Of a stretch of 64,000 nt of DNA, positions 25,119-38,400 are shown one piece after another. Position 1 is the stretch's first letter. Each line of letters opens with the position of its first letter. The DNA is from Notospermus geniculatus. Its lineage: Eukaryota > Nemertea > Pilidiophora > Heteronemertea > Lineidae. The DNA lies in contig NMRB01000951.1 in the NCBI GenBank assembly GCA_002633025.1, positions 101,325 through 165,324 on the forward strand. Reading direction: 5' to 3'. The notes beneath the pieces are model-generated. The model searched no databases and was not told where the DNA came from. It saw nothing but the letters and a program-made list of their open reading frames with translations. A program made the position numbers and the translations under genes.

Positions 25119-25424
25119 ACTATAGATCTTTGCAGTTGATTGGGAACAACGTTTCCAGGCCAAACGCAGTCAAGGCACAGCGTCACGTCAGTGTTGGCGA
25201 GGCCGGTGCCCATGCAATCTCCTGTACGTCGACGACGTCATTGACGTCCCACGTAGGTTTGGTAAACGTTTCAAGTCAAACTTTTAGATTTCCAACGCGA
25301 CTATCCACTGGTATGTTTATTTGGTGGGAGTGAGCAGAGATCTGGCGACAGTGATAAGTTGAAAAGGGCATGCATGGTAAATTCTCGTAAACATGGGTCC
25401 CAATCAACTGCAACGATCTATAGC
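25119..25424. repeat. MITE-like inverted repeat
   Basis: The left arm (ACTATAGATCTTTGCAGTTG) pairs with the right arm (CAACTGCAACGATCTATAGC) across about 300 bp, with two mismatches. Interior non-coding and CpG-containing. Confidence 0.65.
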
Positions 25425-25563
25425 GTGTCAAAACTGTGAACATACCATTTCTAGGAATCACCATGCTTATACATGTAGATCTCTCGACCAATCAAATCAT
25501 TCGCACAGGTGTGAACATTTAGTGGAATACCCGATACTGTGGTGTTCATGATTCATTGAACTC

Positions 25564-25760
25564 ACCGTATACGCAAATATTTTCGCATGTGAAAATTCTC
25601 GTGAAAATCGCGAAATAATATAAATACATGCATAAAAGTTTCCCCCAACAATCCAGTTAGTTCCCTTCCCTGCCCTTGATGCGAACATTAATCCATGCAA
25701 AACAGAAAAAAATGTTCAATTCGTGAAATATTATCCTGCGAAAATATTTGCGTATATGGT
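25564..25760. repeat. MITE-like inverted repeat ending at a duplication boundary
   Basis: ACCGTATACGCAAATATTTT at the left and its inverted partner (AAAATATTTGCGTATATGGT) at the right enclose an A/T-rich interior with further internal pairing (GCGAAA words). The right end coincides, within a few bases, with the start of the 1378-bp tandem duplication. Confidence 0.7.
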
Positions 25761-28459
25761 ATTTCTATGTTATACTAGTATATGTGTTTTAAAGACTCCA
25801 TGACATTTAGGAAGATTCCAGTATAAAGGAACCATGTTTATGATATTGCTTAAAAGCTTTTCTAATCATGCTTTGCACAATCGAGTTAGAGTATGCATGG
25901 CCAGCAAAGGAGCTCTGATGAATTTTCTTGTGGCCTGACACTGAATGTGTTGACCGTAGTGTTCCCTTCTCCATGGAGGAATAACCTAGACTTTCCTCCT
26001 TGCCTGACCCATGTCAACCTAACCCTCAGCTCTCAACTTTAGGTTCGGCTACACCATTTGTGTTCAGAATTGGCTGACTGGATGAGAAAAATAGATAGTC
26101 TTGTGTTATCCCCAATCCTCAGAATGCCAAGCAATGCATAACTTGATAATGTGGGCCAGTTATCCCATTTACAGCTTGATGCTCTTTTGGCAAGCTTTTT
26201 ATTAGTCAGTTATTTGTAATATTTGCAAGATCAATGCATAGGTAATGACATTTTGTACAATTTTTGGTGGTTTTCTTACATAGTTGTTTTCTAGTACAGA
26301 CATAATGTAAGCGAGAAAATGGTTACATTTTTCTTGAATGCTCAAATCGGTGGCTCAGAACTTGAGTTCTGAGAAGGGGGAGGGGGATTGCCTCTGACGG
26401 CCGAATCAACAACAAACGAAGCCATTGTGGCATAAAAAAGCACATGAACATACCATCTAAGTTATCGCTAGCTCCAATAGTAAATGAGTGTTGTACTCAT
26501 TCTCAGAGAAGCAACTTACCGGTAGATCCAAAGATATGTCATTTACTCTTGCCAAGTTTTGTGTGAATTATGATCTTGAAACCCTCATATAATGGGCGTT
26601 TTTACACCCTCTGCTCACATTATATGATATTTCATACAAACTTTAAGTCAGTCGTTTGATAAAATATCACATTTTTACATAATACTGTTTTCTAACGTAA
26701 TTTTGTACCGGTAATTATATTTAACATCAACATGTATAATTTCACTAATTAATCACATATCAATTAAAAATTGACTTCTTTGGGTAAATTTGGAATAAAA
26801 CAGGGTTCAAACATCAGTGGTGAAATGTACATTGTGTACATTCCCGCCACCTCGTTATAAAGGCTTATACAATGTACATGTACTTTCAAGTGGACACCAC
26901 TGATCCCAGCTGTTCCGTCTTGAGTACCGTAGGTATCTTTTGTACTGGACTGTGTTCTGCCAGTTGAAGTGACCAGATTATGTATCTCCTGTACTGTTCA
27001 AGTAATGTGCAATGTCTTTTGATATCCTGTCTTGATACCCAATGTACATTTAACGTTTTTTACACCTTAGACTTGAAAAAATACCTTTGCACAAGTTTTT
27101 GTGCTTTTAAAACATGTTATGACAATGGAAAATTAGGTATTTCTATGTTATACTAGTATATGTGTTTTAAAGACTCCATGACATTTAGGAAGATTCCAGT
27201 ATAAAGGAACCATGTTTATGATATTGCTTAAAAGCTTTTCTAATCATGCTTTGCACAATCGAGTTAGAGTATGCATGGCCAGCAAAGGAGCTCTGAGGAA
27301 CTTTCTTGTGGCCTGACACTGAATGTGTTGACCGTAGTGTTCCCTTCTCCATGGAGGAATAAGCTAGACTTTCCTCCTTGCCTGACCCATGTCAACCTAA
27401 CCCTGAGCTCCAAATTTTAGGTTCGGCTACACCATTTGTGTTCAGAATTGGATGACTTGATGAGAAAAATAGATAGTCTTTTGTTATCCCCAATCTTCAG
27501 AATGCCAAGCAATGCATAACTTAAAGTGGGCCAGTTATCCCATTTACAGCTTGATGCTCTTTTGGCAAGCTTTTTATTAGTCAGTTATTTGTAATATTTG
27601 CAAGATCAATGCATAGGTAATAACATTTTGTACAATTTTTGGCTGTTTTCTTACATAGTTGTTTTCTAGTACAGACGTAACGTAAGCGAGAAAATGGTTA
27701 CATTTTTCTTGAATGCTCAAATCGGTGGCTCAGAACTTGAGTTCTGAGAAGGGGGAGGGGGATTGCCTCTGAAGGCCGAATCAACAACAAACGAAGCCAT
27801 TGTGGCATAAAAAAGCACATGAACATACAATCGAAGTTATCGCTAGCTCCAATAGTAATGAGTGTTGTACTCATTCTCTGACATGAAGCATTGTACCAGT
27901 AGATCCAAAGATATGTCATTTACTCTTGCCAAGTTTTGTGTGAAATATGATCTTGAAACCCTCATATAATGGGCGTTTTTACACCCTCTGCTCACCTTAT
28001 ATGATATTTCATAAAACTTTAAGTCAGGCGTTTGATAAAATATCACATTTTTACATAATACTCTTTTCTAACGTAATTTTGTATAATTATATTTAACATC
28101 AACATGTATAATTTCACTAATTAATCACATCAGTTAAAACGTGACTTCTTTGGGTAAATTTGGAATAAAACAGGGTTCGAACATCAGTGGCGAAATGTAC
28201 ATTGCGTGCATTCCCGCCACCTCGTTATAAAGGCTTATACTTTCAAGTGGACACCACTGATCCCAGCTGTTCCGTCTTGAGTATCGTACTGACCAGATTA
28301 TGTATCTCCTGTACTGTTCAAGTAATGTGCAATGTCTTTTGATATCCTGTCTTGATACCCTATGTACTGTACATTTAACGTTTTTTACACCTTAGACTTG
28401 AAAAAATACCTTTGCACAAGTTTTTGTGCTTTTAAAACATGTTATGACAATGGAAAATT
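25758..28459. repeat. 1378-bp tandem duplication, two copies
   Basis: Copy 1 is about 25758-27134 and copy 2 about 27136-28459. They align end to end with scattered substitutions and small indels, for example a TACATGTAC-rich stretch near 26870 that is absent from copy 2. Both are non-coding, with short open frames broken by stops. Confidence 0.9.
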
Positions 28460-30139
28460 TTTGCGGTCCTCTACATCGCAATCTGATCAAAATGATTAAC
28501 ACTTTTGTATTCGTGTATTTATTCGCATTTTGTAATTTATGAATCGCTATTTAATGTCTTATTTTTGTAGTTTTTTAGTGTATCGAGTGTGCTGTGTATT
28601 CTGTAGTTCCTTGCCTTGAAGCGACAGGCATTACTCTTGGCGTCTGACCCACCTGTACCAAGATGGCTCTTGATTCAAGCCAGGGAACTGCAGTGCATGT
28701 GTTTCAGCATTTGTGTGAGATCTGTACCAAATTCGCTTTGGGACCAGGCACAGTATTTGTTAATATGAAGTCAGTGTCACTGAACAAGGCTTGAGATGAC
28801 GTAGCCTGTGGTTTTCTCTGCGTCTCAAGCCAGTTACTAATGAATCAAATTTAGTGCATTTCCATTTGAGTAGCTAATCAGTTTGAGATTTGCTGTTCAT
28901 TTTAAAACCCTGTTAAACACTGAAGAAACTAGATCTAGGAGTAGAATCATTCTTTATTTAGCCTTTGGTCTCACAGGATGAGGGGTTTGATGTAAATATA
29001 ACTGGCGAAAGAATTCATGTACTTGGCCTGTAAGAAGTAATGTATGTGGGAAGATAATGTTGTGTGTTTCTCACTGTCTACTCCTCGATGAGGAGAGCAG
29101 TGGCTGAGGGTTCTGTGCACTTCGTTATTATAATGGGAATGACCTGTAGATGCTCGCCTGTTTTTTAACTGTATTTTAACATATTGTGTGCTCATGATGT
29201 ACGATTCTGAAGAAAAACATAACCGAAATAACCCCTCGGTATACTCGCTGGTAGTGTTACCAGTTTTAACAGTTCAATCAACTCGTCAGAACTTGTAGAC
29301 CCTATGCAGTTGGCTATTTACTGGTGTCTCTTTATATATTACTTTACTGGTATCTAATTAGCGAGAATTCTCTCCCCAATAAGTTAGACAAATCTCAATG
29401 AGGGATCCATGATTGACGCTATGCATACCCACTACCAGTAATTGTCAGTTTCTTGTTCAATACGACCAAGACCAATCTCAAAAGACATTTCAACCAATGA
29501 GGTCATCCGTCGCCACTTCTCCATGGAAAGGTGTCGCTGCGACTATATCAGGCCTTTTCATTGTCTTCAGGACGTCATCTCCGTGGCTATATGAGGTGCG
29601 AGCATGAAGCCACGTCACGGTAGTGTGATCGTTGATGTTCCGTACAACGTCACAGTGGAAAAGTTGATACGGTCGCAGCGCCATCTAATGGTAGAAAAAG
29701 AATGGCCACAACCCCATTGAAATAGACTGCAAATGTAATCTCATGGGTGCTTTTCACAAGCAGGCTGTAGACATGAATATGACTACATATAAGTCAAGCC
29801 ATGAAGAGTACCGGTAGTTGCATTGTCTCAATACTCATGTAACCAAGCACTTTCTTACTTGCCTCGCAGCAGCAGTAGTCTATAGTGGCTAATACAATAA
29901 TAAGCAATAACCGAATTTGACAAATATAATGTATTTCTCGACATTACGTTCTCCATGACACATTTTGTTTTTCTGTAGCCGAGAATCTAGTAAATTTGCT
30001 TTCAGTTTGCCTGGGGCAGGTACAGGGAGGGCAATTTTGATATGCAATAACATTTTTTTTTGTGTAGAATTCAGTGTCTTGAGAGAAACAATAAATTCGA
30101 TTATAGTATTTGTAGAACGTCTCATTGTTTTTCACTTAT

Positions 30140-30210
30140 ACTGGTCCCCTATCCTTGAACTGCTCCGCTAATAATATGTAAGTGGAGCGGCTCGAGGAGA
30201 GGGGACCAGT
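30140..30210. repeat. Short perfect-ended hairpin
   Basis: ACTGGTCCCCT and its inverted copy AGGGGACCAGT bound a 71-bp hairpin with paired GAGC/GCTC interior arms and a small A/T loop. It could be a MITE remnant or a structured RNA. I cannot tell which. Confidence 0.6.
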
Positions 30211-30874
30211 CTTGTCCAGGACCTGTAGTTCATGCAGAAACCTGCTCAATTTGGAGGCAACTGACATCCTGCAACATCAGAGTATGTCTGTTTCTATCTT
30301 GTACAAGAAGAAAATACTTGAAAACTATTAGTATTGCAAATATTTTATTATGAAAAATAGCCATTTAATAAGTATGGCATAATACATGACAGTGAAAAGA
30401 GCATGTCACAGAATATATTGGGATCAGAAGAATCTCCACTTCTCACAATTCTCAATCTCTGATCCAATAATAATAGTGCTCAAGAGAAAGCAGTTCCAAC
30501 CAAATTTGGAGCCGAGGTGCTACTTGCCTTACACAAAGCAGGCCCTTCTATTCTAAATGCAAAAGAAAACCGAAAACCTGACTGTACCAGTTTGCAGTTC
30601 GCCCATGAAGATGACAATTTCAGAATAGATGGGTCTGTACAAGGCTTCATGTCAAGTAATCATTTCCAGCAAACTGCCACAGTAACTTAATCTCAAAGTC
30701 CTGACTACTCAATGAATGAGATCGTGTCCTGACTGCTGAAAGAATGAGATTGTCTGAAGAGTGTAGAAGTCAATTTCATACATGTGTGAGCAACACAGTG
30801 TTGTAAAGCACAGAGTCATATGCATAAAATGGACCAAGTTAGACATGAACAAATAAATGCATTTTGACATTAAG

Positions 30875-30880
30875 TTTATT
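30875..30880 (-). terminator. Polyadenylation hexamer, C2H2 membrane-protein gene
   Basis: AATAAA on the minus strand, about 39 nt after the stop codon at 30919. It is a plausible but close signal; others lie further downstream, for example near 30343. Confidence 0.4.
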
Positions 30881-30918
30881 TTTCACCCCTCATCATCAGC
30901 ATCTGCTTCCTCCCCCTG

Positions 30919-33391
30919 TCATCTCCTGGAATACTGGTGCAGATACCGATTTCGTACTCGATGTCGTGTATGTGAGTAGTAGCGATAGTTTTCGGCGTCA
31001 TCTTCGTCTTCGTCGAATCTGTGATGACTGTCAAATATCGGCTCTTCACTGAAATCAAATTGACAGTATCTCTTGCATAAATAATGCCAGATTTGGTGGT
31101 CTGATTTTAAATATAAGAAATACAGGCAGTATTGAGAACACTGAAAGGTAATGCAAAAAAATAATCCCATACTTACTAGAAATGTGTGTAGGCTATTACA
31201 TAATAGATGATCACAGCAAATAACAGGAATATTAAGGCAACAATGTAGATGACCAGAGTTACGTTCCTCTCCTAGAAAAAAGACAAAAAATTGTTATGAA
31301 CCGGGCAAACTGCATGAATCGTGTCAAGCACAGGGGTAAGTGCCAAATGTCACAGCCATCTTCAATTCTAAAGAAGTTGCTTCAAAAGCCTTGGCTACCA
31401 AATATCAATACATCCTGTCAGTTCACAGGGCTTTAACTATTACAATGTACTCACATTTTTGTCATTTACTTACATTGTTGTCCATTTTTTCATAGAATTT
31501 CTCACATGTTAGATGATTACAAGTTGCATCATGTACTTTGGCTGAAAAGAAACAAAGAGTTCTCTGAAGCTCAAAGACAAAATGGTATTCAATAAACAAT
31601 GTTGAGACATTAAGGCACATAAATCTAGCCAAATTCGAGTCTCATCATTTGTTTGCTGGTCTTAGAAGGAATGATCTTTAACCCTTTCTGTTAAGTACTC
31701 ACCTCTGAATGCTCTTTCTTCGTGAGGTTCAAAAATCCGAGGTACACAAGGCTCAAGCACATTCTGCAAGTTTGGAATGAACATGGTATAAGAGGACTGC
31801 GGATATGAGAGTTGAATTCCAAGTAATCTAATCAGACATCTTTCAACAGATGAATGTCCAGAAGATTGGGAAAATGCTGGCCAGAACACCACATTAGTAC
31901 CTACCGCGGTACTAGTATATAGGCCTACTGATAGGTGTAAATGAAGTCTAGAAATGCAGTTATTCTACCTGACATGTCTTTTTTAAGTTGATTAGATTTT
32001 CTTCCTTGCATAAAGCTTTTGTCCAGTAGTCAGTGGCTGTAGAGGAGCTGATCACATCGCACCTGAAGATGTCACAGTAATCAGCCAAACACGTGGCCTC
32101 GGACCCCTGAAATATAGTAATATTTGATATGTTAGGGGAGAGACGTTTCCATGATATTCCGGTTAGCGGCATATCTAAGTGAAATTAGGGATTCCATGCT
32201 ATCATAAACATCACATCAGCCCTTAGGATCACTACAACCTCACCTTCTTCACCATGTCTGGGTGCCGATTTTCCATATGTTTGTCAAGAAAATGTTCAGC
32301 AAAGAACTGTTTGCCACAGTATTCACACTGCCATTTTGATGGTGTTTCCTCTAACTTCTTTTCTTCTTGGTCACCAAACATATCACGTTCATTGGACACT
32401 GGACACGTGCTTGGCATGTGGGTGTCAAATTCATTGTAGATTGGCAGCACGTGCTGAAAGGGTAAGAACTGAGAAGTGAGCAGTAGGGAGCTGTCATTTA
32501 CAGCAAAGGGAATAGATAAGTTCAAAAGACTTAAGAAAGAATCTTCTCCAAAATATGACCAACCTTAACAACCCTTACCGTTGTGAAGTGTGATAAACTT
32601 ACCTTCTTGATCAAATTCCTGACAATTTTTGAGCGATCTCTCGGGCAGGACAAAGTCACAACTTCAAATAGCACAATAACAATCTGAAATTATGAGAACA
32701 ACTTTCAAATGTTGGCATTAGCAAAATCTCGACGTCAGGCCTAGAATAGATTACTGATCGGACGCGACGTCTGAACAAAGGAATAGGCCTACTTAAATAG
32801 GCCCTACGGTACTTAAACATGTTAAATAGGCCCTCTTAACTTAAGCCTAGTTCATACTTTGATGCAAAACCATCGGCGTCCGACGCGCGGCCAAATCTGG
32901 ACGCCGACTTCGCGGAATTGATTCATAGCCCAGCGTACTTTAGTGACGACGACCCGTTATGAAATGACTCAAGTGGTTACAGCCTAGTGATCGGACGCCG
33001 TCCAAATCGCACGACGGGGTCGGTGTCGAACACAAGATCGCGCGTCAGTCGGCGGCGATGGGGTCGTGCGTCGAAGTATGAATTAAGCCTTTTTCAGCAG
33101 TCAATCTGCTGACAATCTTTTTACGACTCGGTCGGTAATTCTTAATTCGTTGCCAAATCTCTGCAATGAAGGCCCAAGGGCAAGGCTAAATCATATTTTC
33201 ACATTTTAGATACCGGTACATTTTTTGGGACATCCTGTGACTGGGTGCCCTCCATCCATGAAAACTAGGCCTGTTAGGCCTTTGTGGTGGCCTGTACGCC
33301 AAAGTAGAACACCTGATTAGGTATTATCAAACGTGAAAAAAAGGAGGATTACAAGCAGAAGGTTGAGACACCACGCTTTTATTATATTCAT
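30919..33391 (-). CDS. Single-pass membrane protein with one lumenal C2H2 finger (8 exons, 273 aa)
   Basis: Exons 5' to 3': 33391-33353, 32683-32603, 32453-32244, 32106-31969, 31763-31703, 31541-31474, 31271-31177, 31048-30919. Phases agree over 822 nt. Residues 1 to about 26 form a strongly hydrophobic signal sequence. A classical finger C-x2-C-x12-H-x4-H lies at 83-104, beginning WQCEYCGKQF. It is followed by cysteine-rich segments (pairs near 116-156, 161 and 184-189) and a membrane helix near 203-227. The short tail is acidic and then rich in Tyr, His and Arg. This topology puts the finger in the ER lumen or outside the cell, so DNA binding is unlikely. I do not recognise a named family. 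The first exon uses a weak donor (GTAATC) and is supported by phase and hydrophobic continuity. Divergent from RBM39. Confidence 0.75.
32841..33090. repeat. MITE-like inverted repeat in the first intron of the C2H2 membrane-protein gene
   Basis: The left end TTAAGCCTAGTTCATACTTT pairs imperfectly with the right end (complement AGGCTTAATTCATACTTCGA). The interior is unusually CpG-rich (CGACGCGCGG, GTCGTGCG). Size 250 bp. Confidence 0.7.
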
Positions 33392-33970
33392 TCTGAAAAA
33401 CTGCTGCACTGGCTCTTTTTTTGCAAGAGACTGAGACCATTTTCCACACCGAATCCACCTGGCGGAAGTTCGTGGTACCAATGTACGATTGCAACGCCAC
33501 CGAGCGGACGTAAATGAAACTACGCCCATGCATTACAATTTGAAACCCCCAACATTATTCGCCCAGCCATCGCAGTGTTGTTACTTCCTTTCCGTATTTT
33601 TCTGTAGGCCTAGAAACTCGTAATTTCACAGTTCAGTATCATCGGGCAGTTTTTTACTGCAACGTTAATACCTTCCGTGCCTGATAGATTAAGTTGGTAA
33701 GTTGTAGTGACGGTGCCTTTTGATAGAAAAAGCGTAGACGCTTTTCAATCGGGCAAGACGCCGCATGTTCGTCTTTCCTGCATCATGTGCATGCAGCTGC
33801 TGCAGTGCGTGCGTGCATGCACATATGCACTACAAATGTACAGCGTCAATGTACACAGCTAGCCAGGCCACCCCTCCATCTTGGGAGCCTACTTCCCTGT
33901 GATGATTAGTTGCATTTTGCTTGGAAACAAGGAAGTCTGGGTTGGTCTACATATTTGGTAGTCTCAGTAA

Positions 33971-34040
33971 CTGGGACTCTGTATGCTCCGCTTTTGCTTT
34001 TACAAACTGACTTTTACATAGCGCGCATACAGAGTCTCAG
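33971..34040. repeat. Short inverted repeat
   Basis: CTGGGACTCTGTATGC at the left and its inverted partner (complement CTGAGACTCTGTATGC) at the right enclose a 70-bp hairpin near the RBM39 side of the spacer. Confidence 0.6.
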
Positions 34041-34767
34041 ATCGCCCAATACATTCCCTGTGGAGCAATTCCCGCACGGAATTCCGTGCGCCACTGTTAA
34101 TTCACAAACCAACACGAAAATCCACAATATTGTATCCCTGTGTTATTGAGCTACCGTCGCTACACCATTATCCGAGTGAATTCAGTAAAATTCCATCCTT
34201 ATTCACTTCCCAAATCGACTTTGAAATCCACTCCTCGAAACTAAAATGCACAAGCCGCCTGACGCCATGATGAGAGTCTCGCGCAATGCAGTTGCGCAGT
34301 CATGGCAGTTGACGTTAGTCTCGTTCTCATTCAGTCTCAGGACTACGCCCAGTCACGTGACCTCGGGTCTTGTGACAGCTACGTGTTCGCGACTTGTTTA
34401 CATGAGTTGGTCACATTTCGACGGAGTTTTGTATCAAAGTTTTTTCCTAATTTGTGCCAATTTTTCAGTCTTTTGGAATACCACTATGAAATTTAAGGAT
34501 AGATGAAAGGATTCACGGCATTTTGTTATTCTAAATTAGTAAGGTTTGGGAATAATTGGTCATTTTGTTCAGTACATGCCAATACACTATGCACCACAGG
34601 CAGCATATGGGTAAACCATAACGTACCAGGCAATAGCCGTCAATGTCATATCGTAAAAGAAGCTATGCCTGGTCGATATGGTTACCATAACTACATATTT
34701 GGTACAATTAAATTGGCTCAAGCGATGAAACTATCGATAAAAACTGGGGTGTGGGGAAAGGGTGAAC

Positions 34768-35283
34768 AGTGAGGACTCAAGCTCCCGATCGGGAGAAATA
34801 GAAAATTCACCACATTCGGAGAATTCTCCCAATTGGGAGAAAATTTTCCAGTCCCGTGGTCACGTGACCGCTATTTTGCAGACGCTTTATCGTCATGACA
34901 GTTTCTCATAGAAGAAATGCATGAAATGTGGGGCATAGAATCGACAGCAATCGTCATGAAAACCATGCCATCCTTAGGCTCAGACCGCAGATTACACCAG
35001 AAACAACAATCTTTGGTGCCATAAAGTGAAAATTGCCGACCAAAAATTAAATTTACATGGATTTTCATTGGTTTTTTTGCAAAATGTGCCTTGCTTCCCC
35101 CACTTCCGTTTTAGCAAATTGTGCGCATGCGCAAATGAGCAGATACTTGCGCAAATGGTTCTAAAGAAAATTGTTCTCCTGATTGGGAGAATTTCTCTAC
35201 TTTGGGGTAAAAAAACTTCTCCCGATGAGAAGAATTCTCCAGAAGTGGGGAATTTCTCCATTTCGGGAGGTTGAGTCCTCACT
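34768..35283. repeat. MITE-like element with long inverted ends
   Basis: AGTGAGGACTCAAGCTCCCG at the left and its inverted partner (complement AGTGAGGACTCAACCTCCCG) at the right. Multiple GGGAGAA/TTCTCCC words pair inside. Size about 0.5 kb, non-coding, immediately upstream of the RBM39 5' exons. Confidence 0.75.
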
Positions 35284-35479
35284 GGTGAAACACGCACACG
35301 ATGACCGCCGTGCATTCCATTGCCGCTTTAGGCCTACCGTATCCTGCGTGGTCTGTCAATGATACATTTGCCTCAGTTTATTGTGGCGTTAGCTACTCAA
35401 CTTGACATGACAATTGAATACCGGTACATCTTTTCCCTTTTCAGGTTGCCAAGAAAGTAATTTTCACCGTCTTGTCAAG

Positions 35480-38400
35480 ATGTCCGATGACTTTGATGTT
35501 GAGGCAATGCTGGAAGCACCATATCAAAAGGAGGTGAGGTTTCATTTGCCATGCCAGTTCACTTTCTAGATCGATTGAGAGAATGAGAGGGTAACTATTG
35601 GGCAGGGTAGTAACAATAACTTGAATAAGTTCTATTCACACTTCATCATGAATGAGAAGTGGGAGAAATCTCTCATTCTTTTCCTGGTAATCACTACCAG
35701 TAGTAGCATTCACAACAGTGTTCCTTGAATATCACTGGGGGATTCCATTCTAATTCTGTATTTGTATGAATTGTTGGCTTCCTTGCATGATTCCTTGCAT
35801 TTCTGCATACCTCCTAATTCAGACTTTTGAATGATCAGAATTGCTGTCCTGAGACTTTCTTCACACTGCTTCATTCATATTGCACTACAAACATTTGAGT
35901 GCCATGTGGAGATCTGCACCTGAACGGTGCTGGTAGGTATTTAACATCAGTGTCTGGAAGGTGGAAGAGGATCCCTGGTCATCAAAGTTTCCATTACATG
36001 TAGCTAGTATAGTATTGCTTCCTTGAACATTCCCTCGCATCTGAAATTGTCTGACAGGAGTCAGTTGGGGGACTAACTTGGTTGTTGATGATATTACCTT
36101 GATGACTGAGCTTGAACTGAAGCTTCGCAGTTGCACCAAGCTAAATTGCTCGGTGTTACTAGGTTTTCAGTCCATTGAAACTTCATTGCTGCCTGTTTGG
36201 CATGATGGTCTTGGGGAAAGGAGAACTTAAGTTGAAATGTTTGTCTGGCTTCTAGTACAGTCTCAGTCTTCAATGTAATATGATTGCTGCATTGAAAGAA
36301 CTCTTCATTGTCCCTGCGAAAATGCCCAGGAAAGAACAAATAAATTGCCCTCGTCACTGGCAGTGTGGTGGGTATGATGAAAAATAAGCTGTACTACATA
36401 GAGGTGTCCAGAAAAGATTGGTGCGGTCAGACTTTGTTTGGGCTGTTGAGCGAGGAGGTTGCCAATTTCTTGTTGGTGGAGAAACAAAGATCAATGGTTA
36501 TGTGCCTTGGATTTAAAAAAAAACATTGTACGTTATTTACCTTGCCTCTATTTGACAGGTGATTTCATAACCCACTTGATGTGTGTCCCTTTTATTCTTA
36601 CCCGTAGATACCAAATACATGTAGTTACAGCCTGGCCATGGCTGTCTCCACACCAACATGAGATAAAGGTACATCAGCATATTTCTACGTTGCTTTAGAT
36701 GTTATATCAGGACCATTCATCAATACATGGAAATTTAGGAAGTTCCCAGGTGATGGCAGGAAGGAAAACTTAAAACTGCTGTGTTCAGTTGGCCCCTCTG
36801 CTACCAAAACAGTTTGAAAAGTATCGAAATTCGTCCACCAACATTTTCACCCGATATGCCATTTGGCTGCAAAATTTCTTTGATATTTCCTTTGGTGTTG
36901 AGCAGTTCAACAAATGGTACTAGGCCCGGGCATAAATATGCAATATAATTGATCATACAAACGTATGAATCATAGTAATTGGTGATAACACAGAGATACT
37001 TGACTTGTACTGTGTCCAAACTGACATCCAGAAGTGATGTGACTGAGTGGTGCAAAATGCCCACCAGGGATCAAAGTTCATTTTCTGAAAAAGCAGATTT
37101 TGGTCGAACATGCAAAAAAATCAAGTCGCACACAATACAAAATGCATTAGGACATCAAATTTTTTGGTCGCACAGAGCAAAATCCAGGTCGCATTTCAGA
37201 CCAAATGGTCATGAACTTTGAACCCTGCCCACAATTCACACGTTGTGAGGGCACATCCCAAAGTTATTCTGTAGTGTAGTAAATATAACTGCGACAACGG
37301 ATGGGACATGCACATATAAAGTGCATATAAATAATGAAGTCCAGATCCTTGATCTGGACAAAATGAACTTTCGTAACTGTTTGTAGCACAGAGTAGGTCA
37401 CTTAAATTAGCACATAGTCATAGCCGGCTAGAAAAAATGAAGAATTCTGAGTATAAAAACAGCAATAAACAGTAGAAAGTTTCCACTTCATTAGACATTA
37501 CAGTGACTCCATAGGATGGAACTTTTATTTCTTCAATCAAATACACCGTTTCAAATACACTTCAAAAATCAAGTTGCATTCCCATTTTTGTGATGTTTTG
37601 GTCATAGAAAGTTGAAATTTGCTTAAAAATGGTTAAAACATGCAACTTACATAAACCTGCTCATATCGAATTCAAAAGAATATTTCTCTAACCATCCTAT
37701 CCGGTCATAATCTAATCCCCTTTGTCAAACATACCACTGAATATTGTCATCCTGTCTCGTGCCAGGGTAAGCCATGCAGCGGGCTAGGTCAAGGAGGTGT
37801 GGAGGATGATCCCAGAAACTACAGCAGCTGCCCAGAGGATCCCTGCTGATTGGGTCTACTATTCATGCACCGTGGACTCAGCCTTGTTCTGGATTCATTA
37901 TTGAACAAAGGGCATTGGTGTGTTTGAAAAGGTACACCAGTGTATAGGAGTGCCTTTTGTATTGTTTTTGTGGCACGCGTATTGCCTGGGAATTTCAATG
38001 GGTAGGAACCAGAGTACACTGATATCAGTCTCCCTATCTCCATGTATATCACACTGCCATTCATAGCTTGCTGGTGCGTTTGATTGATGTGCCGCATTAT
38101 CTCCAGTTTTATCCACACTAATGCCCTGCCATTTCACCTGACCAGAACCAGACAGGTAACTCATTGGAACATAGCCAGTGTGTGTGTTCCATTTTCCAAT
38201 TCAATCAGCACACAAATTTCATTTTGCCGCAGCACACTGCAAAATCAATATTTTCCAATTTGTTCATTTCCTATAAGTTGAATGAAGTGACAGAGCCTTG
38301 TCTCTCAGGGGAGGCGGTTGCAACATTAGAATTGATGCTCTCTTGCAGTGGCAGAACCTGAAATGTGTGTGCTGACCTGTTTTCTCTTTAATTATCTTCA

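Larger units (their letters stand above)
23055..30918. other. Long gene-free stretch downstream of the plus-strand CUB gene
   Basis: The first part is presumably 3' untranslated sequence; a Pumilio-type TGTAAATA word occurs near 24602. The rest holds inverted repeats at 25119-25424, 25564-25760 and 30140-30210 and a 1378-bp tandem duplication. Candidate AATAAA hexamers occur near 26792 and 28159 in both duplication copies, so the mRNA end is unclear. I see no open frame with domain or splice support. An unspliced noncoding RNA cannot be excluded. Confidence 0.55.
33392..35479. promoter_or_regulatory. Divergent spacer between the C2H2 membrane-protein gene and RBM39
   Basis: This spacer must contain the promoters and 5' exons of both flanking genes. 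An AG acceptor just before GTTGCCAAGAAAG (about 35445) shows that RBM39 has at least one upstream untranslated exon. A hairpin (33971-34040) and a 0.5-kb inverted repeat (34768-35283) lie inside. Short open frames here have no support. Confidence 0.55.
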
